Source: Leptolyngbya sp. SIO4C5
GTDB taxonomy: Bacteria > Cyanobacteriota > Cyanobacteriia > Phormidesmidales > Phormidesmidaceae
NCBI GenBank assembly: GCA_010671965.1
Contig: JAAHIC010000002.1
Coordinates: forward strand, 1 to 20,666
Direction of reading: 5' to 3'
DNA length: 20,666 nucleotides
This document shows positions 1-7,108 of this stretch, one piece after another (within the stretch, counting starts at the first letter, position 1; the number at the start of each line of letters is the position of its first letter). The position numbers and the translations under genes are program-made. The notes under the pieces were generated by a model. The model searched no databases. It was not told the origin of the DNA and saw nothing but the letters and a program-made list of their open reading frames with translations.

Positions 1-34
1 TCCCTACTTGAGGAAATGGGATTTCAACTAGTAG
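1..34. repeat. Inverted copy of 20515-20548 (probable fold-back artefact)
   Basis: The first 34 bases are the exact reverse complement of 20515-20548, and they run directly into the direct-repeat copy that begins at base 30. The two share the five bases AGTAG (30-34), which would serve as the microhomology for a strand switch. This is the pattern left by a fold-back chimera in amplified or assembled DNA. A true inversion of the short segment is less likely, because bases 1-3 match the fold-back prediction rather than the flank of an inversion. Codons of the lipoprotein gene read through bases 1-29 should not be trusted. Confidence 0.8.
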
Positions 35-733
35 GGAGCTGCACATGCCGTGGCCAGAGTTACCCAAATACATATCTTGAAAATTGCGGGAACTGAGCAA
101 CAGCAGCTTTGGGTGGGTTGAAACGACAGGGGCAAAATCTTCACGAGCTGCGGCAATTCGCTGCTCTGTTTCGATCAGAATCTGTTCTGCCTGCTCAGTG
201 CGGTTAACGGCTTGGGCGATCGCCCTCAGCGCCATCTCCGGCTCGGCCCATTTAACGAGTAAGGTCGGCGCGATGTTCGAAAAGGTTTCATATTCGTTCG
301 CATTCCACTCTGTTCCTAAAATCAAGTCGGGCTGAACTTTAAGGATCGATTCTATTGAGGGGGTGCCAGCCGTGCCAACATTCACCACAGGTTGAGTAAT
401 ATAGCGTCCCAGGTAAGGAATCTGTTGACTGGGATGGTCATAGTCTCTTTGACCTCCCGTCTCATGATCAGCAAATGCGGTCGGTTGCACGCCCAGAGCT
501 AAGAGAGGTTCTAGTAAATAAGGCCCCAGAACCACAACATTTTGAGGCTGACCACAAACCTCCGTTTCGCCTAATTCATGCTGAATGGTTCGGCAGTCGG
601 TTGGGGCGGCGCTCTGGGGAGATGAAGCATTCGAGTTAACCGTTGCTCGGTTAGTTCTCCCCTGACAGGCGGAAATCGCCCCTACAGTCAAGGCTAACCA
701 CGGCAACAATCGTATCCATACAAACCTCTTCAC
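1..733 (-). CDS. Siderophore-binding ABC lipoprotein, N-terminal part (continues at 20666)
   Basis: This encodes the N-terminal part of a FecB/FhuD-type periplasmic binding lipoprotein that would deliver a ferric chelate to an inner-membrane FecCD permease. I choose the GTG at 733: GAGAG lies a few bases upstream, and the start gives a short basic N-terminus, a hydrophobic stretch and a lipobox (ISAC) with Cys23. A conserved stretch ending in VCGQPQNVVVLGP follows, then LALGVQPTAFAD and PDLILGTEW, matching its paralogue at 10558-11595 in order. The start lies 28 bp after the stop of the receptor gene, so the two probably form an operon. The frame is open to the window edge; bases 1-29 are the suspected artefact. 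Joined at the terminal repeat (156-733 plus 20180-20666) the gene is 1065 bp, 354 aa, close to the 345 aa of the paralogue. Confidence 0.85.
   Translation of the reverse strand, partial: MKRFVWIRLLPWLALTVGAISACQGRTNRATVNSNASSPQSAAPTDCRTIQHELGETEVCGQPQNVVVLGPYLLEPLLALGVQPTAFADHETGGQRDYDHPSQQIPYLGRYITQPVVNVGTAGTPSIESILKVQPDLILGTEWNANEYETFSNIAPTLLVKWAEPEMALRAIAQAVNRTEQAEQILIETEQRIAAAREDFAPVVSTHPKLLLLSSRNFQDMYLGNSGHGMCSSLLVEIPFPQVG
30..155. repeat. Terminal direct repeat, left copy (126 bp)
   Basis: Bases 30-155 are identical to 20541-20666, the last bases of the window. The match stops at base 29 and at the physical right end. The repeat lies inside the siderophore-binding lipoprotein gene, and joining the copies keeps that reading frame open. 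It therefore most likely marks closure of a circle or a tandem unit of 20,511 bp. The length is also close to k-mer sizes used by assemblers, so the repeat itself need not exist twice in the molecule. Confidence 0.9.
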
Positions 734-761
734 GGTGCTCTCAACTTCAAATCAAACGGCA

Positions 762-3569
762 TCAAAACTCCACTGAGACGGAACCAATAATGGTTAAAGG
801 AGCACCTGTCTCTGCCCCAGAGGCACGTCGATTATTGCTACTGGCAATGTAATCAACGTCAAACAGATTTTTGGCATTAAGAGCAAAGCGCCAATTATCA
901 CGGCGATAAAATACCGCTGCATTAGTCAAGAAATAACTGTCTAACTGATAGCTGTTGTCCAAATCGCCCTGACGTTCTCCCACAAAGTTGAAGCCTAAAC
1001 CAAACCCTAGACCTTGCAAATCACCTGTTTGAATTTCGTAGGTCGTCCACAGGCTAGCACTGTGCTCAGGGGTGTTGATCAACTGGTTGCCCACCGAAAC
1101 TAGGTTGTCTTCGGTCACTTCCGCATCAATGTAAGCGTAAGAAGCAATCACATTCCAACCCGGCAAAATTTCTCCAACCACATCAAGCTCGACGCCCTGA
1201 CTCTGTTGCTCGCCGGTAGAAACTGATGCGAAGGGATCGACAGGATCAGCCGTCTCCACATTTTGTCGCGTAATGTTGAAATACGACAGTGTTGCCAACA
1301 CGCTGCCATCCAGCAGTTCAGCTTTTGCACCGACCTCGAAGCCTTCCCCGGTTTCCGGTGCCAACGGTTCACCACTGACATCGAATCCAAAAGTTGGTGT
1401 AAAAGACTGTGAGTAACTGGCAAATAGCGAGAGAAAATCTACTGGCTGATAGACAATGCCGAGTCGAGGTGTCCAAGCCTCATCGTTACGCGTTGTTTCA
1501 GAACTAGATGGATCAAAATCGGTGGGATTATTTGTGGTGGTCTGGTCTACGGTGTCGTACCGAATTCCCGCCAGCAAGATCAAATTATCTAAAATCTCAA
1601 TTTGGTCTTGCACATAAATGCCCAGTCGATCCGTTTTGATGGTTGAGCTAAAGAACGTCGGCAAATCGTCTGCAATAGCAGGCGCAGTTTCCGGATTAAA
1701 AATATCAAGAAAAAAGGGCGAGAAGAGATCGAAACCCGTCACCTCGCTATCATTCGTGCGCCCCCAGTCGATGCCCGCTAGCAGGGTGTGGTCGATAGAA
1801 CCAGTTGAAAATTCGCCCACGACATTCGTTTGGAGCGAGAAGTTTTCCGTCTCTAAATCTTGTCGTCCCGGAAAAGTGGCGACGATGCCTGTGGCTTCGT
1901 CAAATTCCAGTGGAATATAGCCTACATCGAGCAAATCTCTATTGGAATATTCAAAACCGTTGCGAATTCGCCAGTTATCGCTAAAACGGTGTTCAAAGTC
2001 ATACCCGACTCGTAGCAACTGGCTATCGGCAAAATCCTCTGGCTGGACGATGCTGCGATCGCGGGGCACATCGACGACTCCGCTGCCTAGGGCCGGTAAG
2101 CCGTTGTCTAGAGGCGAGACTTCATCGGTGTATTCAGCGCTGACCGTAAAGTCAGTGCGATCGCTTCGAAACGCCACAACCGGAGCAATAAACCGGCGCT
2201 CAAAATCTCTGGCTCGATCAATAAATCCGTCATCACGGAAAGCAGCAGCATTCAGACGATAAAGGAAGTTGCCTGCGGCATCTAAAGGACCAGACAAGTC
2301 GATTTGAGGTTGAATCAGCCCCCGACTACCGACATCCAGATCCACTTGATAAGTGGGTTCAGACAAAGGTTGCTCGGTCACTATATTGATGATGCCGCCC
2401 GGCTGAATTTCGCCGTAGAGAATTGAGGCTGGCCCTTTTAAGACCTCAACGCGCTCAATGTTAGTGACATTTGGGCTCGTGCCGGTAAAGCCGCCAAATT
2501 CTCGAAAGCCATTCCGCAATGTCGGGGCATCAAACCCGCGAACGTTAAAATCCAGAGTTACATTGCTAAAGGTGCTACCACTCGAGACGCCACTCACATT
2601 AGCAAGGGCCTCATCCAGTCGAATTACCTGCTGATCTTCCAGGACTTGCTGCGGCACAACCTGAATTGAGGCCGGAGTATCCAAAATGGGGGTATCAGTA
2701 CGAGTCGCGGTGCTGGCGTTGGGCACAAAGTAATCATCATCGGTTTGCTCCCCCGTCACCCTAACCTGAATTGCCTCCTCATCGGGCACTGACACAGTAG
2801 GATCTCCAGGCATGCCACTGACTACCAGACCCGCCGCGCCGACGCTGATATTGACTGTGGGCGTGGCATCCGTGCCCGTAATCGCCACGCGCACTTGGTT
2901 ATCGGGCAAGTTGGTGACGTTAATCAGGGAAATACCCTCGGCGGGATCGCTGGCAAAGAATTCATTCCCGTCCGGGAGTTGCAGCATGGCATTGGGGATA
3001 TCAGCGATCGCCGCATTTCCCGCCACCGACGTTGTTGGTGTCGCCAGTTCTCCGTCAGCCTCTAACTGCAGGCTAAACCCCTCGGCTGTTTCCTCGACTT
3101 GAACATTGGTGATAGTGATGGGCTGGGTTTGAGCGATTGGGGTCAGCTGTTCAGTGACTGTGGTAGCGAGTGAAGGAGTGGAGGAGTGAGAGAGTAGGGG
3201 AGTGGGGGAGGGCTCTGCTGCGGGTCTCGTTGCCCGGAGCACGGCTGGCTCTGGGGTGAATTGGTCGGTCGGAGATGGCGCAGTTGTCCCCGATGCAATC
3301 TCAGCATAGGGGATGACGGTTGCTGTGGAGGCCGACTGCGGTGCTTCTGGCACAGCCATTGTCGCATCCAGATCAGCTTCCGGACTTAGCTGACTAGCTT
3401 CCGCTTCAGGATTGGCTAAAAGCGTGGCGGCTGAGGTTGAGTCAATCGCTGTCGTATTGCCTTCCGGCAAGGGGGTTAACGTTTCTGCTGGGGCTGGCTT
3501 TGCTGCTGCCAGAACTGCGATCGCGCCTACCCAAATTGTCCAAGATACGCCGTATGCCCGTTTCACCAT
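762..3569 (-). CDS. TonB-dependent siderophore receptor with AMIN domain
   Basis: A complete 935-aa outer-membrane receptor that would import a ferric siderophore using TonB energy. In order: a Sec signal peptide ending near PAPA (about residue 28), a Pro/Ser/Thr-rich linker to about 150, an AMIN-type domain at about 151-250 (ITNVQV start, IPNAMLQL), the plug at about 290-400 (DTPASIQVVP, VRGFDAP, IERVEVLKGPASILYG, GGIINIVTE) and a 22-strand-type barrel ending in a C-terminal Phe. Plug motifs resemble the ferrichrome/FhuA group (TIGR01783); the ligand cannot be read from sequence. The ATG at 3569 is preferred over the longer frame from 3602 because GGAG sits just upstream and a normal signal peptide follows. 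It lies downstream of a PchR-type regulator and 28 bp before the binding-lipoprotein gene. Confidence 0.93.
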   Translation of the reverse strand: MVKRAYGVSWTIWVGAIAVLAAAKPAPAETLTPLPEGNTTAIDSTSAATLLANPEAEASQLSPEADLDATMAVPEAPQSASTATVIPYAEIASGTTAPSPTDQFTPEPAVLRATRPAAEPSPTPLLSHSSTPSLATTVTEQLTPIAQTQPITITNVQVEETAEGFSLQLEADGELATPTTSVAGNAAIADIPNAMLQLPDGNEFFASDPAEGISLINVTNLPDNQVRVAITGTDATPTVNISVGAAGLVVSGMPGDPTVSVPDEEAIQVRVTGEQTDDDYFVPNASTATRTDTPILDTPASIQVVPQQVLEDQQVIRLDEALANVSGVSSGSTFSNVTLDFNVRGFDAPTLRNGFREFGGFTGTSPNVTNIERVEVLKGPASILYGEIQPGGIINIVTEQPLSEPTYQVDLDVGSRGLIQPQIDLSGPLDAAGNFLYRLNAAAFRDDGFIDRARDFERRFIAPVVAFRSDRTDFTVSAEYTDEVSPLDNGLPALGSGVVDVPRDRSIVQPEDFADSQLLRVGYDFEHRFSDNWRIRNGFEYSNRDLLDVGYIPLEFDEATGIVATFPGRQDLETENFSLQTNVVGEFSTGSIDHTLLAGIDWGRTNDSEVTGFDLFSPFFLDIFNPETAPAIADDLPTFFSSTIKTDRLGIYVQDQIEILDNLILLAGIRYDTVDQTTTNNPTDFDPSSSETTRNDEAWTPRLGIVYQPVDFLSLFASYSQSFTPTFGFDVSGEPLAPETGEGFEVGAKAELLDGSVLATLSYFNITRQNVETADPVDPFASVSTGEQQSQGVELDVVGEILPGWNVIASYAYIDAEVTEDNLVSVGNQLINTPEHSASLWTTYEIQTGDLQGLGFGLGFNFVGERQGDLDNSYQLDSYFLTNAAVFYRRDNWRFALNAKNLFDVDYIASSNNRRASGAETGAPLTIIGSVSVEF
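3168..3212. repeat. GA-rich GGAGTG-type tandem repeat inside the receptor gene
   Basis: About 45 bases of nearly pure purine on the plus strand are built from degenerate GGAGTG/GGGGAGTG units. They encode part of the disordered Ser/Pro/Thr linker between signal peptide and AMIN domain (SPTPLLSHSSTPSL). Similar G/A heptamer and octamer strings are familiar as spacer repeats in cyanobacterial genomes. Here the unit is in frame within a coding region. Confidence 0.6.
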
Positions 3570-3607
3570 GACTCTCCGTTCACCCAAATCAATCTCACAC
3601 ACTCATG

Positions 3608-3628
3608 CAAGCTATTCTCATTAGCTTG
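3608..3628 (-). promoter_or_regulatory. Candidate Fur-like operator upstream of the receptor
   Basis: A perfect 7-bp inverted repeat, CAAGCTA and TAGCTTG, with a 7-bp centre. On the minus strand the centre reads GCTAATGAGAATAGCTTGC (3625-3607), matching the classical Fur consensus GATAATGATAATCATTATC at 12 of 19 positions by eye. It lies about 40-60 bp before the receptor ATG, where a promoter is expected. Iron control of such receptors by Fur is established; that this site is bound is inference. Confidence 0.4.
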
Positions 3629-3642
3629 GTGAGAGCATGGTA

Positions 3643-3655
3643 GGCGGATTCCGCC
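3643..3655. repeat. Short palindrome GGCGGATTCCGCC
   Basis: A 6-bp perfect inverted repeat around one base, between the candidate Fur-like site and the tandem direct repeats. It could be an operator half, the lower part of a hairpin in the 5' leader, or incidental. Confidence 0.3.
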
Positions 3656-3660
3656 GTGAC

Positions 3661-3702
3661 TTTCTTTGTGAACCGGACTTTTTTCTTTGTGAACTGGACT
3701 TT
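3661..3702. promoter_or_regulatory. Two tandem 21-bp direct repeats, probable AraC/PchR binding site
   Basis: The segments 3661-3681 and 3682-3702 are direct repeats with a period of exactly 21 bp and one mismatch (C at 3674, T at 3695). Each contains TTTCTTTGTGAAC followed by a GGACTTT. Two adjacent half-sites two helical turns apart in the same orientation are the classic layout for AraC-family regulators. The site lies between the AraC-type gene and the receptor it is expected to control, and the second copy overlaps the regulator's stop codon. Confidence 0.65.
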
Positions 3703-4762
3703 AGCAACGTTGCCCGAGCTGATAGGCTTTGGGATTGATGTCAAATCTTCGTCGAAAGGCGGTGCTAAACGCTTCCGGATTGGTGTAGCCGACCTTTAAC
3801 GCCACCTGAGCAACAGTACAATCGGCATCTCGCAGCAGGAGTTTGGCTTGCTCCAGCCGATAGCTCTGCAGGTAGCCAAAGACGGTAGTGCCAAAGAGTT
3901 GCCGAAATCCCTGTTTGAGCTTGCGATCGTTTAAGCCCACCTGGCGGGCCAACTCGGTGAGCGAGGGCGGCTGGTCAGCTTGCTTTTGGAGAATGTCTTT
4001 CGCTTGATGAAGCTGGTCAATGTCGCGTGATCGCAGCATCACTTCCCTGTTACTAAGAGGGTTCTCAGCCCAAGCTTCAAACTGTAGCGCCAATAGCTCT
4101 AGCGCTTTACCTTCTAAATAGAGCCGCTGCACCATGCCATTGTAGGGGCAGTGAACAATTTGCTGGAGTATCTGGCGCATGGCCGGAGTCACGCAACCGA
4201 GGGACTGATGAAACCGCCGGGTCGTGTTTCCCTGCAACATCGTTTTCAGGGGCGGCGATAAAGCGGTTTCACTCAAATCAAACGTATTGAAATAGCTGGG
4301 ATCAACACTGATATACACCACATGTAATGACTCATCAGCAGGCCACTCTTCGATCTCGGTTAGATTGGGTAAGTAGTAAAGATAGTGACAGCCATTGGCC
4401 TCTTCGTAGTCGCTTTTGATATCGGTCGGTTCCAGCGTTTGCACTCGTGATCGCCCCGACAGATAAAACTTTGCCGTCAGTGGAAAACTAGATTCGTGTT
4501 CAGAGACATAGCGAATTGACTGCTTCAGTTTGCCCTGGCGGATAGAAATCGATAGTCCCCCTCGCAGGTTGATGAGGCGATCGCCTGCATCTCCTAAGCT
4601 ATGAGGCAAATGAAGGTACATTCCGCCCTTAACAGATTGATAGAGTTGCTCGCCGTGGCTTTCCGCCTGGTCGTATAGCGATCGCCAATCGGCATCGGTG
4701 AGTGGCATCGGCTGAGCAAACTGATGCCGCTGCGAAGTCTCTAGTTTGGCAAAAGTGGTCAT
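3701..4762 (-). CDS. AraC-family regulator, PchR type
   Basis: A 353-aa transcription regulator. The last 100 or so residues form the double helix-turn-helix of the AraC family: LARQVGLNDRKLKQGFRQLF is the first recognition region and VGYTNPEAFSTAFRRRF the second. The N-terminal 230 residues resemble the ligand-sensing part of PchR-like regulators, which bind a ferric siderophore in the cytoplasm and activate its own receptor gene. The gene lies directly upstream of, and in the same direction as, the intact receptor. The ATG at 4762 has its AGAGG only one base upstream, so the true start could differ; an internal ATG at residue 19 is the alternative. Activation of the receptor through the 21-bp repeats is inference. 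Confidence 0.88.
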   Translation of the reverse strand: MTTFAKLETSQRHQFAQPMPLTDADWRSLYDQAESHGEQLYQSVKGGMYLHLPHSLGDAGDRLINLRGGLSISIRQGKLKQSIRYVSEHESSFPLTAKFYLSGRSRVQTLEPTDIKSDYEEANGCHYLYYLPNLTEIEEWPADESLHVVYISVDPSYFNTFDLSETALSPPLKTMLQGNTTRRFHQSLGCVTPAMRQILQQIVHCPYNGMVQRLYLEGKALELLALQFEAWAENPLSNREVMLRSRDIDQLHQAKDILQKQADQPPSLTELARQVGLNDRKLKQGFRQLFGTTVFGYLQSYRLEQAKLLLRDADCTVAQVALKVGYTNPEAFSTAFRRRFDINPKAYQLGQRC

Positions 4763-4778
4763 ACCTCTTTATCGCCAC

Positions 4779-4793
4779 ATAAATGCAATTTAT
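4779..4793. promoter_or_regulatory. AT-rich palindrome upstream of the AraC-type gene
   Basis: ATAAATGCAATTTAT is a perfect 6-bp inverted repeat around GCA, 17 bp before the regulator's start codon. Its position suits an operator or part of the promoter. A link to Fur or to self-regulation is only a guess. Confidence 0.3.
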
Positions 4794-4844
4794 TCCTAGT
4801 AAGTTAACATGCGTTCAGCTTTTGCCGCATTTAACTGCCAGCGG

Positions 4845-5044
4845 TCAAGTAATGAGTTCTAGGATGGCGATCGCCCCAAACAGTAAAAACAGCGCCCCAC
4901 TCAACCCCGTTAGCCAGCGCTCCGAGAGCCTGCCCGCACAGAATTTGCCGCACATGACCGTGATCGCTGCGCAGATGGCATGTCCTAACGTTGCGCCGAA
5001 CATAACGCCGACGGGGGGTGGGCAACGGACAGAGTGATCGTGGC
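4845..5044 (-). pseudogene. GDT1/UPF0016 manganese transporter, 3' fragment
   Basis: The minus strand encodes the last 60 or so residues of a GDT1 protein: GATLGHAIC, then CGKFCAG, then SERWLTGLSGALF, ending at TGA 4845-4847. It is clearly related to the C-terminus of the intact gene at 5539-6165 but with many differences, so it is a diverged copy and not a fresh duplication. The frame is broken near 5010-5020, where one base is missing in a C-run of the segment matching the HHPVGV region. The first half, with both metal-binding motifs, is absent, so it cannot transport. It is joined directly to a receptor 5' fragment. Confidence 0.85.
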
Positions 5045-5401
5045 GATCGCCTCAACGCTCGCAATTCCTTCAGTCGGTTCAGTTTGGATGGACGGTGCCG
5101 CCGCCAACTGTGCATCGGGAATCTCGATAACGAGCTGATTGCCGTCGGTAGAAAGGGTTCCTTCTAGGGCGTTACCCTCAGCGGTTTCAATGACCACATC
5201 CAGCCCCGGCTCAGTGGGAATGACCTCTACACGGGTAATCGTCGCGGGTGCAGTCGCCTGGGAGAGCTGATCGACTGTCGCTAAGAGAAGACTTTCTTCG
5301 CGGAGGAGACTGGCCACTCCTGGTTCAATGTTGGCGAGGGGAAGGGTAGCGATCGCCACCCCGAACACAAAGGCACGTTGCCCAATCAATCGTGGGGTCA
5401 T
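5045..5401 (-). pseudogene. TonB-dependent receptor, 5' fragment (signal peptide and AMIN domain)
   Basis: The first 115 or so codons of a receptor gene. A signal-peptide-like start is followed by an AMIN-type segment (ITRVEVIPTEPGLDVVIE, then IEIPDAQL) parallel to that of the intact receptor. Just after EGIASVEAIA the frame runs into GDT1 sequence, so plug and barrel are missing. The fused frame continues to about 4985 before ending, so the protein as drawn is a chimera of unrelated parts. It might be the lost front of one of the truncated receptors at 11703-14216, but this cannot be decided from the fragment. Confidence 0.8.
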
Positions 5402-5446
5402 AGTACACCCGGTAAATGCTAGACTGACTCACACCTCTACGTCAGG

Positions 5447-5497
5447 AAATCTCCATCAACGGGAGGCTGAACAGCATTCTACAGTAAATGGAGATTT
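5447..5497. repeat. 10-bp inverted repeat downstream of the manganese transporter
   Basis: AAATCTCCAT (5447-5456) and ATGGAGATTT (5488-5497) form a perfect inverted repeat around 31 bases. It lies between the stop of the intact GDT1 gene and the receptor fragment. No T-run follows on either side, so it is not a standard terminator. Role unknown. Confidence 0.35.
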
Positions 5498-5538
5498 GTT
5501 TGGTGACAGCTTGATAGGGCTGATTGCACGATGAAAAA

Positions 5539-6165
5539 TCACCTTAGCCTGGTGAGGGCTATCACTCCAAACAGGACAAACAACGCGCCGCTGAGCCCCG
5601 TCAGCCAGCGCTCGGAGAGCTTGCCCGCACAAAACTTGCCGCACAGCACCGCGATCGCCGTACAAATGGCGTGGCCCAGCGTTGCCCCTGCAACAACGCC
5701 AACGGGATGATGGGTAACGGCTAGGGTGATGGTAGCGAGCTGCGTGCGATCGCCCCATTCTGCCACTAGGGTGAGCACAAAAGCGCGGGAGGCAATTGCG
5801 GGCACTAGCCCAAAACTTTTCAAGCCTGGCGAGTGGCTGTGAATCGCATCACTCGCTGCGGCCTGTTCATCTCCCAGGGCACCACTGGAGTCCATCACGG
5901 CGGCATCGTAGAGTAGCTTGGCCCCACAGCCAATGAACAGCAGCGCCGCCCCCCATTTCACTAGCTGCAGCGGTAGCAGGGCTGCCACTTGTCCGATGAA
6001 TACCGATAGCACGGTCATCGTGAAAAGGGCCGCCGTCACCCCCACAAAGACCCAGCGTCGGGGGTGACGCATCGCCAGCAGCGCCCCAATAAAAAAGGTT
6101 TTGTCGCCTAATTCTGACAGTGTGATCAGTAATAAACCTGCCGTAAAACCAGTTAGTACGCTCAT
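5539..6165 (-). CDS. mnx: GDT1/UPF0016 family manganese exporter (Mnx-like)
   Basis: A 208-aa membrane protein of the GDT1/UPF0016 family, which in cyanobacteria exports Mn2+ from the cytoplasm, probably into the thylakoid lumen (Synechocystis Mnx). Both signature motifs are present: ELGDKT at residues 18-23 and EWGDRT at 136-141, each within a three-helix repeat, joined by a hydrophilic loop at about 90-118. Length fits the family. The ATG at 6165 is preceded by GAGAGG, and the 5' leader carries a yybP-ykoY riboswitch, which strongly supports a manganese role. A diverged 3' fragment of a second copy lies downstream at 4845-5044. The symbol is by family resemblance. Confidence 0.9.
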   Translation of the reverse strand: MSVLTGFTAGLLLITLSELGDKTFFIGALLAMRHPRRWVFVGVTAALFTMTVLSVFIGQVAALLPLQLVKWGAALLFIGCGAKLLYDAAVMDSSGALGDEQAAASDAIHSHSPGLKSFGLVPAIASRAFVLTLVAEWGDRTQLATITLAVTHHPVGVVAGATLGHAICTAIAVLCGKFCAGKLSERWLTGLSGALFVLFGVIALTRLR

Positions 6166-6184
6166 GCTCGCCTCTCTCGACAGA

Positions 6185-6366
6185 GGTTTGAGTGAGCATG
6201 ACGAGTCTCTAAGCAGACCTCACCAAGCCCACTCAAACCGTGGACTTAGTGAAGGTCTCGCTAACAAACGAAAAAGTCTTTGCGCTTGCTGCCTAAACCA
6301 GGCTCATCGCCAGTGTGTTGACTTAGGCATCGGGACAAAGCGTCCCAGAGCTACTCCCCTTCAGCT
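6185..6366 (-). ncRNA. yybP-ykoY manganese riboswitch with expression platform
   Basis: Read on the minus strand, the leader contains the yybP-ykoY landmarks in order: AAGGGGAGTAGC (near 6363-6352), ACTGGCGATGAGCCTGG (about 6313-6297) and GAGACCTTCACT (about 6259-6248). These are the conserved elements of the Mn2+-sensing aptamer. A 10-bp perfect hairpin follows (6230-6239 with 6185-6194). Next comes CCTCT followed by AGAGG, which would pair part of the ribosome-binding region about 10 bases before the ATG. This suggests Mn2+ relieves sequestration of the ribosome site of the exporter gene. The aptamer is recognised by motif; the switching mechanism is inferred. Confidence 0.88.
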
Positions 6367-6411
6367 AAACCGACAATATCACGATCGCGAATGAATTCTG
6401 TATCACGGTAG

Positions 6412-6435
6412 GGTGCATCCCCGCAGCGATGCACC
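6412..6435. repeat. Hairpin of the GGTGCATC/GATGCACC type
   Basis: GGTGCATC and GATGCACC pair perfectly around an 8-base loop, preceded by GTAG. Palindromes of this flavour (GTAGGGTGCAT...ATGCACC) are common interspersed elements between cyanobacterial genes. It sits between the glyoxalase stop and the riboswitch and may terminate the former. There is no T-run. Confidence 0.45.
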
Positions 6436-6484
6436 ATTGGCTGAACAAATCTATATCTGAACGAGAGCGCAATCAGCAACGACC

Positions 6485-6853
6485 TCAAGTGCTGACCGCC
6501 GTGGTAAAAGTCAGGCAGTTGCCGAACGGATCCTTGATCGACATGTCGCGACTGCCCCAGGGAGTATTCTCAATTCCAGGATTGGCGTACCGATATGGCT
6601 TTGCGCTCAGCTCGGCATGAAAGCTGTCGAGTTCATCCGTCTCAATGCGCATTGCCGCGCCGGGGCTACAGTCACCGTGATGTTCTGACAAGTGCAAGAC
6701 ACAGTCGCTCTTCGACACTTGCATGTACAGCGGCATATGGTCGGCAAACCGATGCTCCCAATCCACTGTGAAGCCTAGAAAATCCACATAAAACTCTTTG
6801 GCTTTGGCCTCGTCGAAAATTCGTAGAATCGGTGTGGTCTTGGCAAATCCCAT
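6485..6853 (-). CDS. Glyoxalase/bleomycin-resistance fold protein
   Basis: A 122-aa protein of the vicinal-oxygen-chelate superfamily. It has the usual order of elements: PILRIFDEAKAKEFYVDFLGF at the start, a middle strand with VLHLSEHHGD, and an ending KDPFGNCLTF typical of glyoxalase-fold proteins (DPFGN/DPDGN). Such proteins bind a divalent metal through His and Glu and either isomerise small molecules or sequester antibiotics; the substrate cannot be told. The ATG at 6853 is preferred to the longer frame from 6892 because GGAGG (6861-6865) lies 7 bases before it. It seems to be a single gene, with a 250-bp gap to the MFS gene upstream on the same strand. Confidence 0.82.
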   Translation of the reverse strand: MGFAKTTPILRIFDEAKAKEFYVDFLGFTVDWEHRFADHMPLYMQVSKSDCVLHLSEHHGDCSPGAAMRIETDELDSFHAELSAKPYRYANPGIENTPWGSRDMSIKDPFGNCLTFTTAVST

Positions 6854-7021
6854 CTTGATGCCTCCCAAGCAAACCGTAGTATTGACCAGCAATCTCCATT
6901 TGAGTTTAGTTCATGTGAACTAATTTTTTGGCAATGTTTGCGGGTTTAATGCATTGGAAGGGCGATCGCCGGTAACATCTCGGCGTTGCTGCATCGAAGG
7001 ATGAACCAGATCTTTAAGGCC

Positions 7022-7038
7022 GCGGGCAAGCTGCCCGC
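7022..7038. repeat. GC-rich hairpin between MFS and glyoxalase genes
   Basis: GCGGGCA and TGCCCGC around AGC. It lies about 70 bases beyond the stop of the MFS gene. The minus strand does not continue with a T-run, so termination is doubtful. The rest of 6893-7108 holds one HIP1 site and nothing else I recognise. Confidence 0.35.
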
Positions 7039-7108
7039 TCTCCGCGATTGATCGTGTTTTCAACGTTTGTGGGTCGGCTCAATTGATCCCCAAAATCAGC
7101 AACGCCCA

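Noticed and set aside
1..34. Site-specific invertible switch in the lipoprotein gene
   Set aside because: Flanking bases fit a fold-back chimera better than an inversion, and no recombinase gene is present.
3143..3367. Short Pro/Ser-rich minus frame in the receptor linker
   Set aside because: An alternate frame of the GA-rich repeat; the receptor frame explains the region.
7022..7038. GC hairpin considered as an intrinsic terminator for the MFS gene
   Set aside because: No T-run follows on the minus strand.
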